DNA of 64,000 nt from Geosiphon pyriformis (lineage: Eukaryota; Glomeromycota; Glomeromycetes; Archaeosporales; Geosiphonaceae): assembly GCA_016748015.1 (NCBI GenBank), contig JAAOMT010000295.1:1060604-1124603 (forward strand), read 5' to 3'. Position 1 is the first letter of the stretch. Each line of letters opens with the position of its first letter. Of this stretch, positions 38,011 through 48,985 are shown in pieces. Both the position numbers and the translations under genes were made by a program. The notes below the pieces were generated by a model. That model saw only the letters and a program-made list of their open reading frames with translations. It did no database searches and was not told where the DNA came from.

Positions 38011-39503
38011 TTAGATAGAATTGTATTTTTGAATTCCGGTTTCTTCAAATCCTTCACATTCCCCCATTAAAGTACCAAAATAAGGTCCTTGATGTATAAA
38101 ACTATCTGGAAGATTAGAAGAACTTTCGGCAGCATTACACTTCTATTGGTTAAATAAATAAACATGAACAAATATTAGATATAGAAATATTTGAATATTT
38201 CATTTCATTTCAGAAAAACTTACTGGATTTTCACCGAGCCTTAAGAATGAAGGGATTAAGAAATTGAAAATTTTATTTATTTTTCCTTTACATAAATAAT
38301 ACTCCAACTCAATTTCATCATTCGCATCAATGCAATCACAATTATTGTCAGTTGGCTTTATCCATATCTCAGTCTGAGGATGTTCCATAATTGCTAAAGG
38401 ATTAAAAGATTTTCGGGCAGGAAATTGAGGAAAATAGTCATTTCCATAGGTCACTCGATTTGTATCGCCAACTTTAAGGTTGACAAATTGTGCGAATTTT
38501 CGATTTCCGACTCTTGGGGCGCCAAATGTTATTAGACGAAGTCCAATATCCTCATAATTACGCGAATGAAAGTCTATTTCTTTATGAATGCTCCATAATG
38601 CGCTTGCTAATGTTGCGTATGCTAATATAAAAAATTATTTAATTTACATGCTAGCTAACTTTCTGAAATCAAAATTTTCAAAAATTTAAATTTAATATAC
38701 AAACCACCACCAACAGCATGCCCAATAAAATAAATTTTAGAAATGAAAAGTTCTTTGCGCTGCTCATGCATATTACGTGAAATTTCTTGGTTAATCAATG
38801 GCCACATTTTCTTAACATCATCAAACCATTCTTTATCCACCAATACAAAAGGTTTTTGTTTTTGTCCCGGATACTTGAATGGAACAAGCTCTGGCTTTCT
38901 TGAAACCAATTCTGCCTTTGTCAATCTCTGAATTATTTTGTTAAAATGCAAGTAAGTTAGTGAGAATCATAAATATTCCTAGTTCGAAAGATTGTTTTAC
39001 CTTTCCTTTAAAATATATCACAATTTTTGAAGAAGAAAATCGAGAACCCGATCCCGATACATAAAGTCCTCCATTGGCTTCGGATGAAAAAAGTTAGGAT
39101 CAAACGACGAATAGATTGATTCAGGTAATATTATAGATCATTTTTTACCTACTATATCTCTTTTTCCAACTACTCTTCCAAAAATATTTTTATATGGCAT
39201 GCAGTAACCATAATTTGCTATAAATGCTAAGATTGGTAAATCTGCAAGTAAAAGGTTAGAAGATGAGATTTTTGTTTTTGATGAATCAAAAGGAAGAATC
39301 GACCTCTTTGAATCGGAATTTTTTTTTTTGCCAATGGAATAAATAATTCCTTTTGAAGAATTTTGATGAATAGCTGAATTCTGCTGGGTATTTACTGAAG
39401 GAACGTATTTTTCATTTGACATCAAAGCTTCAATATGTTTAGGGTCGATAAAAGTCAATACAAAAAATGGTAGAAACAATATTGTCCCAATCAAAAGTTT
39501 CAT
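38011..39503 (-). CDS. Secreted class 3 lipase homologue lacking the nucleophile Ser
   Basis: Five exons on the minus strand: 39,503-39,149, 39,077-39,001, 38,927-38,705, 38,621-38,224 and 38,142-38,011. The phases agree and give 394 aa. Introns are 71-83 nt. Residues 1-18 (MKLLIGTILFLPFFVLTF) form a signal peptide. A low-complexity linker leads to the alpha/beta-hydrolase fold of fungal triglyceride lipases (Rhizomucor type). The nucleophile elbow reads GHAVGG (213-218): Ala215 stands where GHSLGG-type enzymes have catalytic Ser. The remaining framework is intact: ITFGAPRVGN (249-258), the catalytic Asp in GNDYFP (Asp280) and His in HQGPYFG (His368). Codon GCT differs from a Ser TCT by one base. 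The protein should fold and be secreted but should not hydrolyse by the usual mechanism; binding or decoy roles are possible. Everything except activity is well supported. Confidence 0.92.
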
Positions 39504-40359
39504 TTTGTCTTCAGAAAGAAATATTTATTAATTGATTAGTACAATGTAATTTTTTGCGGGAATTTATCCTAATGGTGTGTATATTATCTCTTTTAAATAC
39601 ATGGATTTTGTTTGTTTATTTGCATATTAAAAATTCGGATCGTTAAAAAGAATATATAAATATTGATGAATATCAATAAAATAAAAAGATGACTTTTTCA
39701 AAAACTTTTTATTTGATATTCACTTGGAGTATTCATCTCTATTGATTTCATAAACTATGGAAAGTTTCACAAAAAAAATGTTTTATCTATAATACTTTTA
39801 CTTTAGAATAATGGGTGGAATATATAAAAATTAAATAAAATAAATACTTTTATTAATGTTTTTTTTTTGACTTTATAAAAATAAAATACTTTAATAAGTT
39901 GATTTTTTTTAACTTTATAAAAATAAAATACTTTAATAAGTTGATTTTTTTTAATAAAATTATTTATATTTTGTTTTGAAAAAAAAAAGTTTAATAATTA
40001 AAATAATAATAATAATAAACATTAATTTTAATCAATAGTTTTTAATTAAAAAAAATGGTTTTTTTTTATAATTTTTAAACAAAAGAAATTTTTTATAAAA
40101 TAAAAATTGTTTTTATTTCTTATCTCTGAAATTTTTTAACATAAGAACAATAATAAATAATAATTTTTTTTTTAAAATATATACATACAAAACAACTTTT
40201 TACTAAAGAAATTTTAATGAATTTTATCGAATAAATTATGCCTATAATAAAATTCATTTTTTTTAATGAAAAATCTTTTAAATCTTTATCGTAAATTAAT
40301 TACGAAGAATGGTTGAGCTTCTATTTATTATTATTATTATTTTTTATAATAATATTTTA

Positions 40360-40395
<36 letters not shown>

Positions 40396-41268
40396 TATAT
40401 TTTCTATTATATGAGCTCTATTTCTTTGTATCGTGTTATTATTTTTTACTTAATAATTATATTTCTAATATTTGTCTATAAAATATAAAATACATTTTAC
40501 ATAATTAAACAAAACTATATGTTTAATATTTTAATCAATTGCAAAATTTTAGTAAATTGCTACAAAAAATTTAATTCCTGTTTCGGCTTTTTTGTACTAT
40601 ACAATAATAATAATATTTTACAATAATATTTTAATTATTATTATTATTATTGCTGATGTTTTTGTTTTTAACATAATATTTATTCAGATAAAAAATTAAA
40701 CACACGCAATTTAAAACAATAAAAAAGTATAAATAATATTAACAATCAAATTATTAATCTAAATATTAATTTTTTATTTTTAAAGATTGCTTCATGTAAA
40801 GTCATTCGAATTTAAAAAATTATATTTTTTAAAATGTTGGTGTTTCTAAAAACTTTAATTAAATAAAATTTTTCTTTTATTCAATCAGGTTTTTATTCTG
40901 CAAGTTGTTTTTCAAAGAAAATTTTCAAAGCATAAATTGAGATATAAAAAAATATAAATGTTTATTATATATTGATTTTTTCATTTTTTCATTTTATTAT
41001 AAAGCTCTCAAAATTATTCAAATTATTGCATATTTTTGAAGCTTTTCCAAAGACAATTAATTTTAACCTATCAAATATACATCAAGTTTTAAAAAAGACA
41101 AAAAATCACCCTTTCACTTAATTTGATTTATGGTTTGACCGCGTTAAAAACCTTTAAACTCCCCCACTGAGGAAACTTTAGCAGCCATTAATTGTGATTA
41201 TCCTAAAAAATTATGAAAATCATACCAATCAATATACTAGTTTAAAATTTTATTTTTAATTTTGATTA
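39504..41268. other. Intergenic, extremely AT-rich
   Basis: The sequence after the lipase start is a likely promoter for about 100-150 nt, then almost pure A/T. It contains a 42-bp tandem duplication at 39,869-39,952 and (ATT)n tracts at 40,361-40,395 and about 40,632-40,651. No gene is seen. Confidence 0.55.
39869..39952. repeat. 42-bp tandem duplication
   Basis: Two copies, 39,869-39,910 and 39,911-39,952, differ only at the first base. The unit contains actttataaaaataaaata and ctttaataagttga. Near identity indicates a recent event. Confidence 0.95.
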
Positions 41269-41440
41269 TTATAAATTAAGTTCAAACTTTGAAAAATTTG
41301 CCGAATATCCATTGCTTCTAAATGAGCATTCCAAGCCGTAAAGCACCATGTTTAGCATTCGAATAGGTAAAATTTGGTGGGAAACAGTAGCCGATTTTGT
41401 TATTGCCAATCTTTCCTGATATGGGAGCCTGCTTAGTAGA
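41269..41440 (-). pseudogene. Coding-like continuation beyond the F-box stop codon
   Basis: Read in the F-box frame past the TGA, the sequence gives IGNNKIGYCFPPNFTYSNAK and continues to a TAG. A one-base shift near 41,335 leads to TAWNAHLEAMDIRQIFQSLN and a nearby stop. These look like the last part of the protein. A short alternative intron (donor GTGCTC, branch ctactaag, acceptor ATATCAG) could remove the TGA but would be only 46 nt and changes the frame. I infer a decayed C-terminus. Confidence 0.35.
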
Positions 41441-42768
41441 TCACTCAAGACCCTTGAGCACGTAATAATAAAATTCGGGGAATGGTTTTTCCATACGCCC
41501 TTCCAATTTCTGCAACTGGTTATCGCGCAAGTGGGTACAAGCAATAAAGTACAATTCCTCAATTTGAGATAATATTTCGATTCCAACTGACCAGGGAAAT
41601 TCACTGAAATCGCATTGTGTATAGCCGACACGCTTCAGTGAATTGGCACGAGGGCGTAGGGCATGGTGCATTTGAGCGAATGTTTCACCACATGCATTTT
41701 CAATAATGAAATCGCGAAGGAAACGACCTTGCACCTTTATACATTCAACGACCAATTTACCTAAATCTGAGGTATCGGCTTGGGACCCACCACCGTTGAA
41801 GACGACAGCAAGACGTACAAGGCTTTGTTGATATTTTGCAACTGATTCCAATATCTTGTCAGCCATGTAATCTTGATGTGTGATAACTCCATCGTACCAT
41901 TTTGCATTAAGAGCATCACAATCAATATTGAACCATTTAATATTGCTACTTCGTTCAACAAACATTTTGAAAAGCATAGCGCTAACAACTGTCGCTTCAT
42001 ACTTTCGAGCATTTTCTTTTGTTGTTTCAGCTTCAGTTTCGTTGTCTGCATGGGAATCAGTCTCGGTTTCACCTTCAGTTTCACCGGTCTTTTCCTTTTT
42101 TACCTCAGATCTTGGCAATTTTTCATACCAACTATTAACTGATTCAATGATGTTTTTTTCCTCTAAGACAGTGATATAATCAGTATAATCTATTGAAGGA
42201 CGTGGATGATATGGAATATCGGGATTGCGTCTGGCAAGGAAGTCCTTATCGTGATCTGAAAGGCATCCAATAAATGTATCAACCAATTTAACTCGATTCT
42301 CTGGTTGTTGGCACATAAGGAACGGATTTGTCCATAGTAGAGGCAATGCATGTTGACACCAAGTGCGATTGACAAATAGCAAGTTATGTAGAATTTCTTG
42401 CTCGTCTATGGTAGATACATCCAAATTGATTAGTTTTTATTATTACTTGTGCGACTAGGATTTTTCTTTTTTAAAAATAAAAGTATTTCTCTATAATAAT
42501 GCTACGAATAATAGTTGTAAGCTCACAATAAGATGAGCATGTTTTATGATGCTGGCCACAGGCAACAAATAGAAACATTTGGAAAAAGAAACTAATAACT
42601 TTGAACGCAACTTAAAACAAGAAAGCTTCAACCAATCAACTCAACGAACACAGGTTGGGTAATAATGATTCAGTTTTCAAGCTCGAGGTCTTAAACTTAC
42701 GTACCTAATTCACCAACGAAATGTCTCAAAATTTCCGGTAGAATATCAATCGGGAGTTGAGGAGGCAT
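41441..42768 (-). CDS. F-box protein, possibly truncated at its C-terminus
   Basis: Two exons: 42,768-42,705 and 42,405-41,441, joined across a 299-nt intron (donor GTACGT, acceptor CCATAG), give 342 aa. The long frame of exon 2 alone has no ATG. The upstream exon supplies MPPQLPIDILPEILRHFVGE, and the splice completes an F-box at about residues 5-46 (LPIDILPEIL...LFVNRTWC...LPLLW). F-box proteins dock on Skp1 in SCF ubiquitin ligases, and their C-termini select substrates. Here the C-terminal part has an acidic Glu/Thr-rich insert (about 120-145) and then helical, leucine-containing segments of the divergent kind found in the large F-box families of mycorrhizal fungi. Downstream of the TGA the same frame goes on with coding-like sequence, so the stop may be premature. 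Confidence 0.85.
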
Positions 42769-44746
42769 ATTGTTTCTATTTGGAAAAAACCTCGTAGTCG
42801 TTACTGCTGATGGAAGAAGTTGAAGCCGAGAAAGTGCCAGTCACTTATTCTTTATCGAGGCAAGTTCATCATTATTATTGGTTATCCAGTAGATCTATTA
42901 CCTAATTCAAAAAGCTCAACCTGATCGTTGGCTATCTTGATGTGTGCTAAGCCCATTCCACTACTTAAAAGAGAAAACTTTGGTTAATAGAAATAGGGAC
43001 TTTTAACAATATATTACATTGTTTGATTTTACATAAGAAGCAAAGGATAAAAAGTAAAATCATCAAAGTTTCATATTTATTATATATTTAAGATAAAACA
43101 GTAGAGACACAAATTGGTTATTTACTTTTTTTCTGGGTTAATATTAATTTTTGTTTTCATAGTTTCGATCGACACTAATAATATAATCTTTACACAGAAA
43201 ATAAAGGGTCGAGCCTTTAAATATGAAAGTTTTACGTTTTAAAATGAAGAAAAATATGATGATAAAACATTTATTGAATTAATAATCATACTAATTTCTA
43301 TTAAGCCATATTAAATAAATTTTTAAAAAGTTTTCTTTCAATTTCATCTTTTTAAAATCATAAATTTAGAAACACTTTATTTTTAATGATTTATAGATCG
43401 AATGAATTATTGTATTGTATATTTCAGTTTTAAAGTTGAAAAATTTATAAACATGTATTCTAATTTTTAATAATTAGAAACTAATATAGCATGATTTTTA
43501 ATTCTATAAGAAAATTTTCAATCCGACTATTTTTGAAAGAGTTTTTCTAATTAAGTTTATATGACTTATATTTATTCAAATTTTAATCATTAATCTAAAT
43601 TATAATTATATAAAGAGCTCATTTTTATTTTATAATGATAAATTTCTGGTAAAAAGAGATTTTCAAATCATAATAATTAAAATATTTATTAATCTACATG
43701 GTTTAATTAAATAAGCGAATTTTACTTCAAAAATAAAAGACTTTTTATGTTTTTATTGTTAGATTACAAACCATTTTCCGCAGATTTAAAATTTTGGCAA
43801 AAGGCAATTAATAAGTTTAGGTTAGTATTAAAAAAAAATTGGATTTATTGTGTTCAGAATTGTTTTGAATTATGTATTTAATGTTTTGGCTAATTAAAAC
43901 TTGATATAACCAGAAATAATAATCTGGCTGTTAATGCAAATAATAATTTTGTTTACCTTTAAATATGAATTAAATTTAAAGTTACCAGCTAAACTAACAC
44001 TTTTTAATGCTATTTAATGCTCTAATAATTTAATCAATTTTTTTTTTAAATACAATTAATAAGTGAATTGTTTTAAATAATGGTTTTTAAGTTTCATTTC
44101 ATAATAATTTTTTAATCAAAAAACAAATGTGCTTCTCATAGTTGTCGACCTTATCAAAAAATTTTAACCTCCTCCATTTATGAAAATAGCTTTCGTCTTC
44201 CAATATGTTGTTCAAAACAATTCAGAATTACTTTTTTTGTGACAAGTCACATGAAGCCCTTATATTTTGGCTAAAGGTTTCAAGGTAACGCAATCACAGT
44301 AATCACTAGGATTATTTTTGGTCTATAAAATTTTCTTTAATTTGCCTCGGGAACCATTTTTTTATTTAACAAAAATTCTAAGATTCTTGGGACATGCGAG
44401 ATGTAAAATGAAGATAAACTTTTTAAAAACTAATTCGCTTGAAGAATTTAAAAAGCTAATAAAATATGAAAACAAGATAAAAAAATGAAAGGATAACAAA
44501 GAGTTTCCAAACAGCAGTTTTATCTTCAACAAATTAAGCCCATTTATTTTTCAACTCAAAGTAAATTTTATTTTAAGCAACAGTTATATGTGAATGTTAA
44601 TCGCATTTTTTCGATCTCAAAAAATTATCCCCATGGATTAAAATCAAATTTTCTGTGCCTGCAAATTTTATTTTGACAATCTTTTTTTAATATACAGTTT
44701 GTACAAAATCTAATTTTGCTAACCCAATTAAATAAAATAATTTCAA
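42769..44746. other. Intergenic between F-box gene and calpain
   Basis: 42,769-42,960 has balanced composition and is probably promoter and leader of the F-box gene. The rest is AT-rich and carries no gene. A 19-bp word at 43,084-43,102 recurs at 50,605-50,623. Confidence 0.5.
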
Positions 44747-47310
44747 CTATCCCTCAAATCCGTCGAAATACGTGATTCTCACTCGAACCTCACCAACCTC
44801 AGCATTAACGAGATGCTCCATAAATTGTTTTGCTTTTCCATTAGCTGACTCTCCTTTTGTTTCAACCTTTACAATTTTTGTAAACGGTTTTGTGACTTCA
44901 AACATTTTTCCCTGTTTATCATCAGCTGCAAATCGCCCAATATCAAGCTGAACCTCACCAATCACTATACCCTTCTCATACAATTTCATAGCGATATTTG
45001 ACTTTTTCGGATCCCGAACATAGAATACATACTCCTGTCCAGCAATTGTATCAAGCGAATGCTTGATTACCGAATCAGAATTTTGATTTCGCTTCCCAGT
45101 TTTCAGATCAGAGAATATCGTCTTTACACATCCTCCATGAACTTCACGCTTTAAACTAATTTCTATGATTTTCACTCGTAACATTCCCATAAAGTATGAA
45201 TTTTCGGGATAAAGAATTGAATTATACCATTTTTTTACCGGTTTATCCTCAGATAAAAGAGTGGTGTTTAGTTTATGTGATGAAAACATACGTAAAAAGT
45301 ATTTTGATTCTTGTCCTGGCTCAAATGTCGAAGGAATTAACACATATCTGCCTGATTTAAGCCGTAATCTTGCTGTTACTTCACGCGCATTACTGTAAGT
45401 GATTTGCCCGGCAACTTCATAAGTTGGTTGATGTATACGATATTTGCGATTTTCTTCGACTTTGAGACATATGAAACCAATAGTCAGATTTAAACCACCT
45501 TCGAGTCGTTTTAGACGGGTGTCTTGTTGCATTAAGGCGGTTATTATTGTAGTTGGCTGGCAGAGTGTGAATGCATACTGTGGATTTTGGTAGAATGTCT
45601 CAAGAAAATTTATACAACCACCTGCTGTTGAATCTCTTTTTGACCATGCTCCCGTAAAAGATTGACTATACCATCGTGAGCCAAGCGTGAACCTTGTGGT
45701 GTTTAAATGACGTGCAATCGTGAGAGTTGAAAAGTTTGCTAAGAAATCTTCAGTCGACTAAAAAGAAAGATTGAATTGCGGTATATTCAGAGAATGAAAA
45801 CAAGTTCTTTAAACAATCACTTCTAGATAATCATGCCTCTTGAAATTGTACAAACCATCCAAAAATCACCGTCATCATCCACTTTCACATTGAACTTTTT
45901 CCGTTGACTATTATTGATGGTATTCCAATTGGGCGAATCGTCTGACCATGCGCCATTCCATTCGCCCTGACCCCATGGATTATGAAGCTTTAAGAGAAGT
46001 GTTGTTTCGTTTCTACTCGGATCCGAATGTTTTAAATTTCGAATTTTTGTAATCCCATAAGCGTGCTGTGAATTAAGATAATTTTTCAAAACCTCGAATT
46101 AAGATTGTGAGGAAAGAGAAAAGTATTCCCGAATTCCTTCAATAAAAATACACACCCCAACAATAAGTCCATTTGATAGCCTCTGTTCCAATATCTGTTC
46201 ACCCTCTTGTACATTTATTGAACAACTCATTAATCCACCTTCTTTATTTGCCTTTTTTAAATGATCCATCAAGCTTTCCTCGGTCATTCCATTAATTTTT
46301 CCCTGACTATCTCGATCCAACTCGATTGTTTCTGGTACAGTACCTGTTAAATCTACCATAGCATCTGAGGCAGAACCAGCTTCAAGAGCCTCATAACATC
46401 CACATAGTTTGGCATAGGCTTTTTCTACAAGAGCACACCATACTTCGTTTGGATTTCGGGCATGAGCATAAATTAGATGGTTATTAACGGTGGGTAGATA
46501 GTCGTCGACAACTACTTCAACCCATTTACCGAAACGATAAAACCTGAAACGAAATATTCCTTTATGTGGGAGTAAGGTTATTTTGTTGGTTTTTAGTTTG
46601 AAGATTAAAATACTTCAAAGAATATGAAGGAAACCAATAGAATACCTGGATGACGGTCAATGTCATTGAAAAATGAACCAGTATTCACAAATCCTGGGTC
46701 ATCAGCATGAACCCAGTCCTGTAATCGCCATCTTGGTATGACTTTGTGTAAAAGTGAAGGGTGTGCTGCGAGGACTGATAATGCCGTGACAAGCCAACAG
46801 TTTCCTACGACACTTAAGGTTGATGATAAAAGTTTAAGTTAATTAGATTAACGGCAATGAATTGCTAGGAAAATATAATATATGCGAATTCTTAAATCGA
46901 ATAAGGGAGCAAAACCCTCTTATACTGATATTTGCCCCGATTTCAGAATTTACAGTAAAATAATTTAATGGCCACCTACCCTTGCACGACTTCTGGAGTC
47001 GCCTGACCATTCTCATAGACAAATAAATGTGGCTTTTTGCAAATATCCTATTCATTTTTGAAACATCAATGTTAAGTATTACAGCTTAACCAGTTGAAGC
47101 CGAAAAGTCAAAATTTGCCCGTAGGATGTCTAAAATGATCACCTTGACCCGTTTCCATTCCACGGTTCCCTGAATGTTTAATCGATTTACTCGCCAAAGA
47201 GATTTTTCTTCTGGTGGGAAGGTATCATCATGGAAATTCTGACCAGTACTCCGACATTTCAAGGCGAGACGTTTGTAATGTTGGTTATTGAATTTTTCGT
47301 AACGTTCCAT
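44747..47310 (-). CDS. Calpain-family cysteine protease
   Basis: Six exons on the minus strand: 47,310-47,143, 47,047-46,980, 46,812-46,646, 46,559-46,156, 46,065-45,856 and 45,757-44,747. All phases agree and give 675 aa. The N-terminus has FHDDTFPPEEKSLW and VEWKRVKDICKKP, the classic calpain entry. The catalytic triad is complete: Cys84 in GNCWLVTALSVLA, His270 in GHAYGITKIR and Asn298 in LHNPWGQGEWNGAWSD. RFYRFGKWVEVVVDD at about residue 140 is the conserved strand between them. Domain III follows, with GGCINFLETFYQNPQY, and the last ~150 residues resemble a C2-type beta domain (VRVRITYFDGFEG). No penta-EF hand is present, as in fungal and atypical calpains. It should be an active cytosolic, calcium-regulated protease. 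Introns are 86-167 nt; one splits the codons for Gly and the catalytic His exactly. Confidence 0.94.
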
Positions 47311-47935
47311 TGTTATGGGTTATGAAATTATGAAAAGATTCCGGAGCTCGATTTCAGATATTTTTTAAAGTTGGTCAAGGAATTTCCAATATTCGCAAAA
47401 AATTATGCTTCTATCTTGTATATGGGGCACCCAAAGATGAGACGCACCTCGTTTATATTTCATTTCTAGCTTTCACGATTCTATTTAGCCGAACCATAAG
47501 GGTCATAGTTAATTGCTTGGTGATACATTAATTTTTGTCATACAAAGTATTGCCGAGCCTGTTTAGGCATTTAACATTTTTCTGTACATCGATTAGTTTC
47601 TGTATCGAGAAGCGGTTAATTTTCACAAGACATAATTTGATTGTGAACTTAGTGACATTAGTTGAATGCTTGCCCCTGTGTTATGATAAATTCATGATCC
47701 TCCCAACGATTATAATGACGTATTGAAAATCGCCTGATGTATCAGAAAGATAAATAAAGAATTTTATTTTTAGTATGCTTAAAATTGCGCATTCCCGAAT
47801 CCCTGGGTTGTCTAAAGGATTTCCTTTTTCTTTGTTTGTTTGTGCACGGAAAATTTTTTTTGGAAAGCGAATTGTCAAACCCAAAATCTAATTTATTTAG
47901 GCGTGAATATCTGACGTCATCGCCATTTTTTCACG
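47311..47935. other. Calpain 5' region and spacer
   Basis: Composition is balanced for a few hundred bases upstream of the calpain ATG, fitting a promoter. Several short frames exist on both strands, but none has family features. Confidence 0.45.
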
Positions 47936-48280
47936 TCACGTAGTATTGTCGCGCGTCGATTTGTACTTATAAGTTCCCGACAACCCCCGGTTCGTTTCCG
48001 CCATTCTTTGATAAACTTCTCGTGACTTATTCCCTGAATTTATTTCAACATTCAGCGCTCGATGGGATCCGTACTTTGATGCTACGCCGCCGCTTCGTTG
48101 GCTTCTACGAGTATCTTCAAGATCAAGATGACTGTTGCAGAAGGAGGCCATAAAACTGCGAAAGAGTTTGGAAGCTTTGGTGTCGAGCACTAAAGGAGAG
48201 AGTCTCGTTAAGTAAAAAGATATGCTTCCCTTTTGCGAGGATGGGAAGCTCCAGAGCCCCGAGGAGGGGTCAATACTCAC
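47936..48280 (-). CDS. GC-richer open frame, function unknown
   Basis: The minus-strand frame is open over 114 codons and ends at 47,936. The only internal ATG gives 71 aa from 48,151: MASFCNSHLDLEDTRRSQRS and a hydrophilic Arg/Ser/Lys tail. The frame begins at a GTGAGT, which is itself a good splice donor, so the sense of the region is doubtful. The plus strand also has a short frame here (MTVAEGGHKTAKEFGSFGVE). The G+C level is the highest in the window, which argues for a gene or relic of some kind. I recognise no family. Confidence 0.25.
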   Translation of the reverse strand: MSIDPSSGLWSFPSSQKGSISFYLTRLSPLVLDTKASKLFRSFMASFCNSHLDLEDTRRSQRSGGVASKYGSHRALNVEINSGNKSREVYQRMAETNRGLSGTYKYKSTRDNTT

Positions 48281-48429
48281 ACATCAGCGGGAACATCTGC
48301 GTGTTGTTTTAGGTACGAGCCAGATCTCTTGTGACATATCCCACGATATAGAAAAGTATGAATCTCAGAACACGTTTCCTTTAAAATCGCTTTGAATTAT
48401 TGCCAATATATATCTACCTTCTAACTTAA

Positions 48430-48985
48430 TAGATGAATCCGAAAGATCTCTGAAAAATTATAAATGTACCATGGTATAAAAAAGAAAGCGATTTCGACGA
48501 AGAAAGGAAATTCGATTTTACCTGGGTCACTAATTGCATTAGCAATTTGTAAGTTTTGGTTTCACCTCATTAACGTTTCTTTGTTATGAGCCTTTTAACG
48601 ATAATTTATTCAATAGGCTTCCACTCTACGTGGTCAAACCATATATATTTCAAATGACGCACCTTGAACGGTGGTATGACACAAATATATGGTCTTCACT
48701 CATAGACCAGTGTATGTGGAATCTCAAAAATGTCAAGCTTGTTAGGTAAATTTTGAACATCGCACACACTCTCTGTGCATGTCTTTATTATTTTTTCCAT
48801 TAATCTGTAACTTGGAACATTCAGAGGCGAATTGTTTTTTAATAGCAAGCAGTAACCGCAAATCCAAAGGTCGGGTTATTGAGGAGCGCAAGCCGGTCGG
48901 CCGTCGAGGTGATGGTGTTCTACGAATGGAAAAGAGTCGCCAAGAGTATGGTGCTTCCGAAGACGGTCACTTTATTAATTCTTGA
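48430..48985 (+). pseudogene. Broken multi-exon gene of a family I cannot name
   Basis: Three coding pieces join across credible introns. Piece one ends at 48,548: SDFDEERKFDFTWVTNCISN. Intron 48,549-48,616 (GTAAGT...AATAG). Piece two is 48,617-48,745: LPLYVVKPYIFQM, then LERWYDTNIWSSLIDQC. Intron 48,746-48,824 (GTAAAT...TTCAG). Piece three starts RGELFFNSKQ and meets a stop. A neighbouring frame then continues SNRKSKGRVIEERKPVGRRG and EYGASEDGHFINS to the TGA at 48,983-48,985. At the front, frames also break near 48,450. The layout resembles a multi-copy protein type of mycorrhizal fungi with a GRRGDG-like motif, but I cannot give it a function. The frame breaks mark a pseudogene. Confidence 0.5.

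Noticed and set aside
41873-42179. Plus-strand Ser/Phe/Val-rich frames
   Set aside because: Antisense shadows of the acidic insert of the F-box gene.
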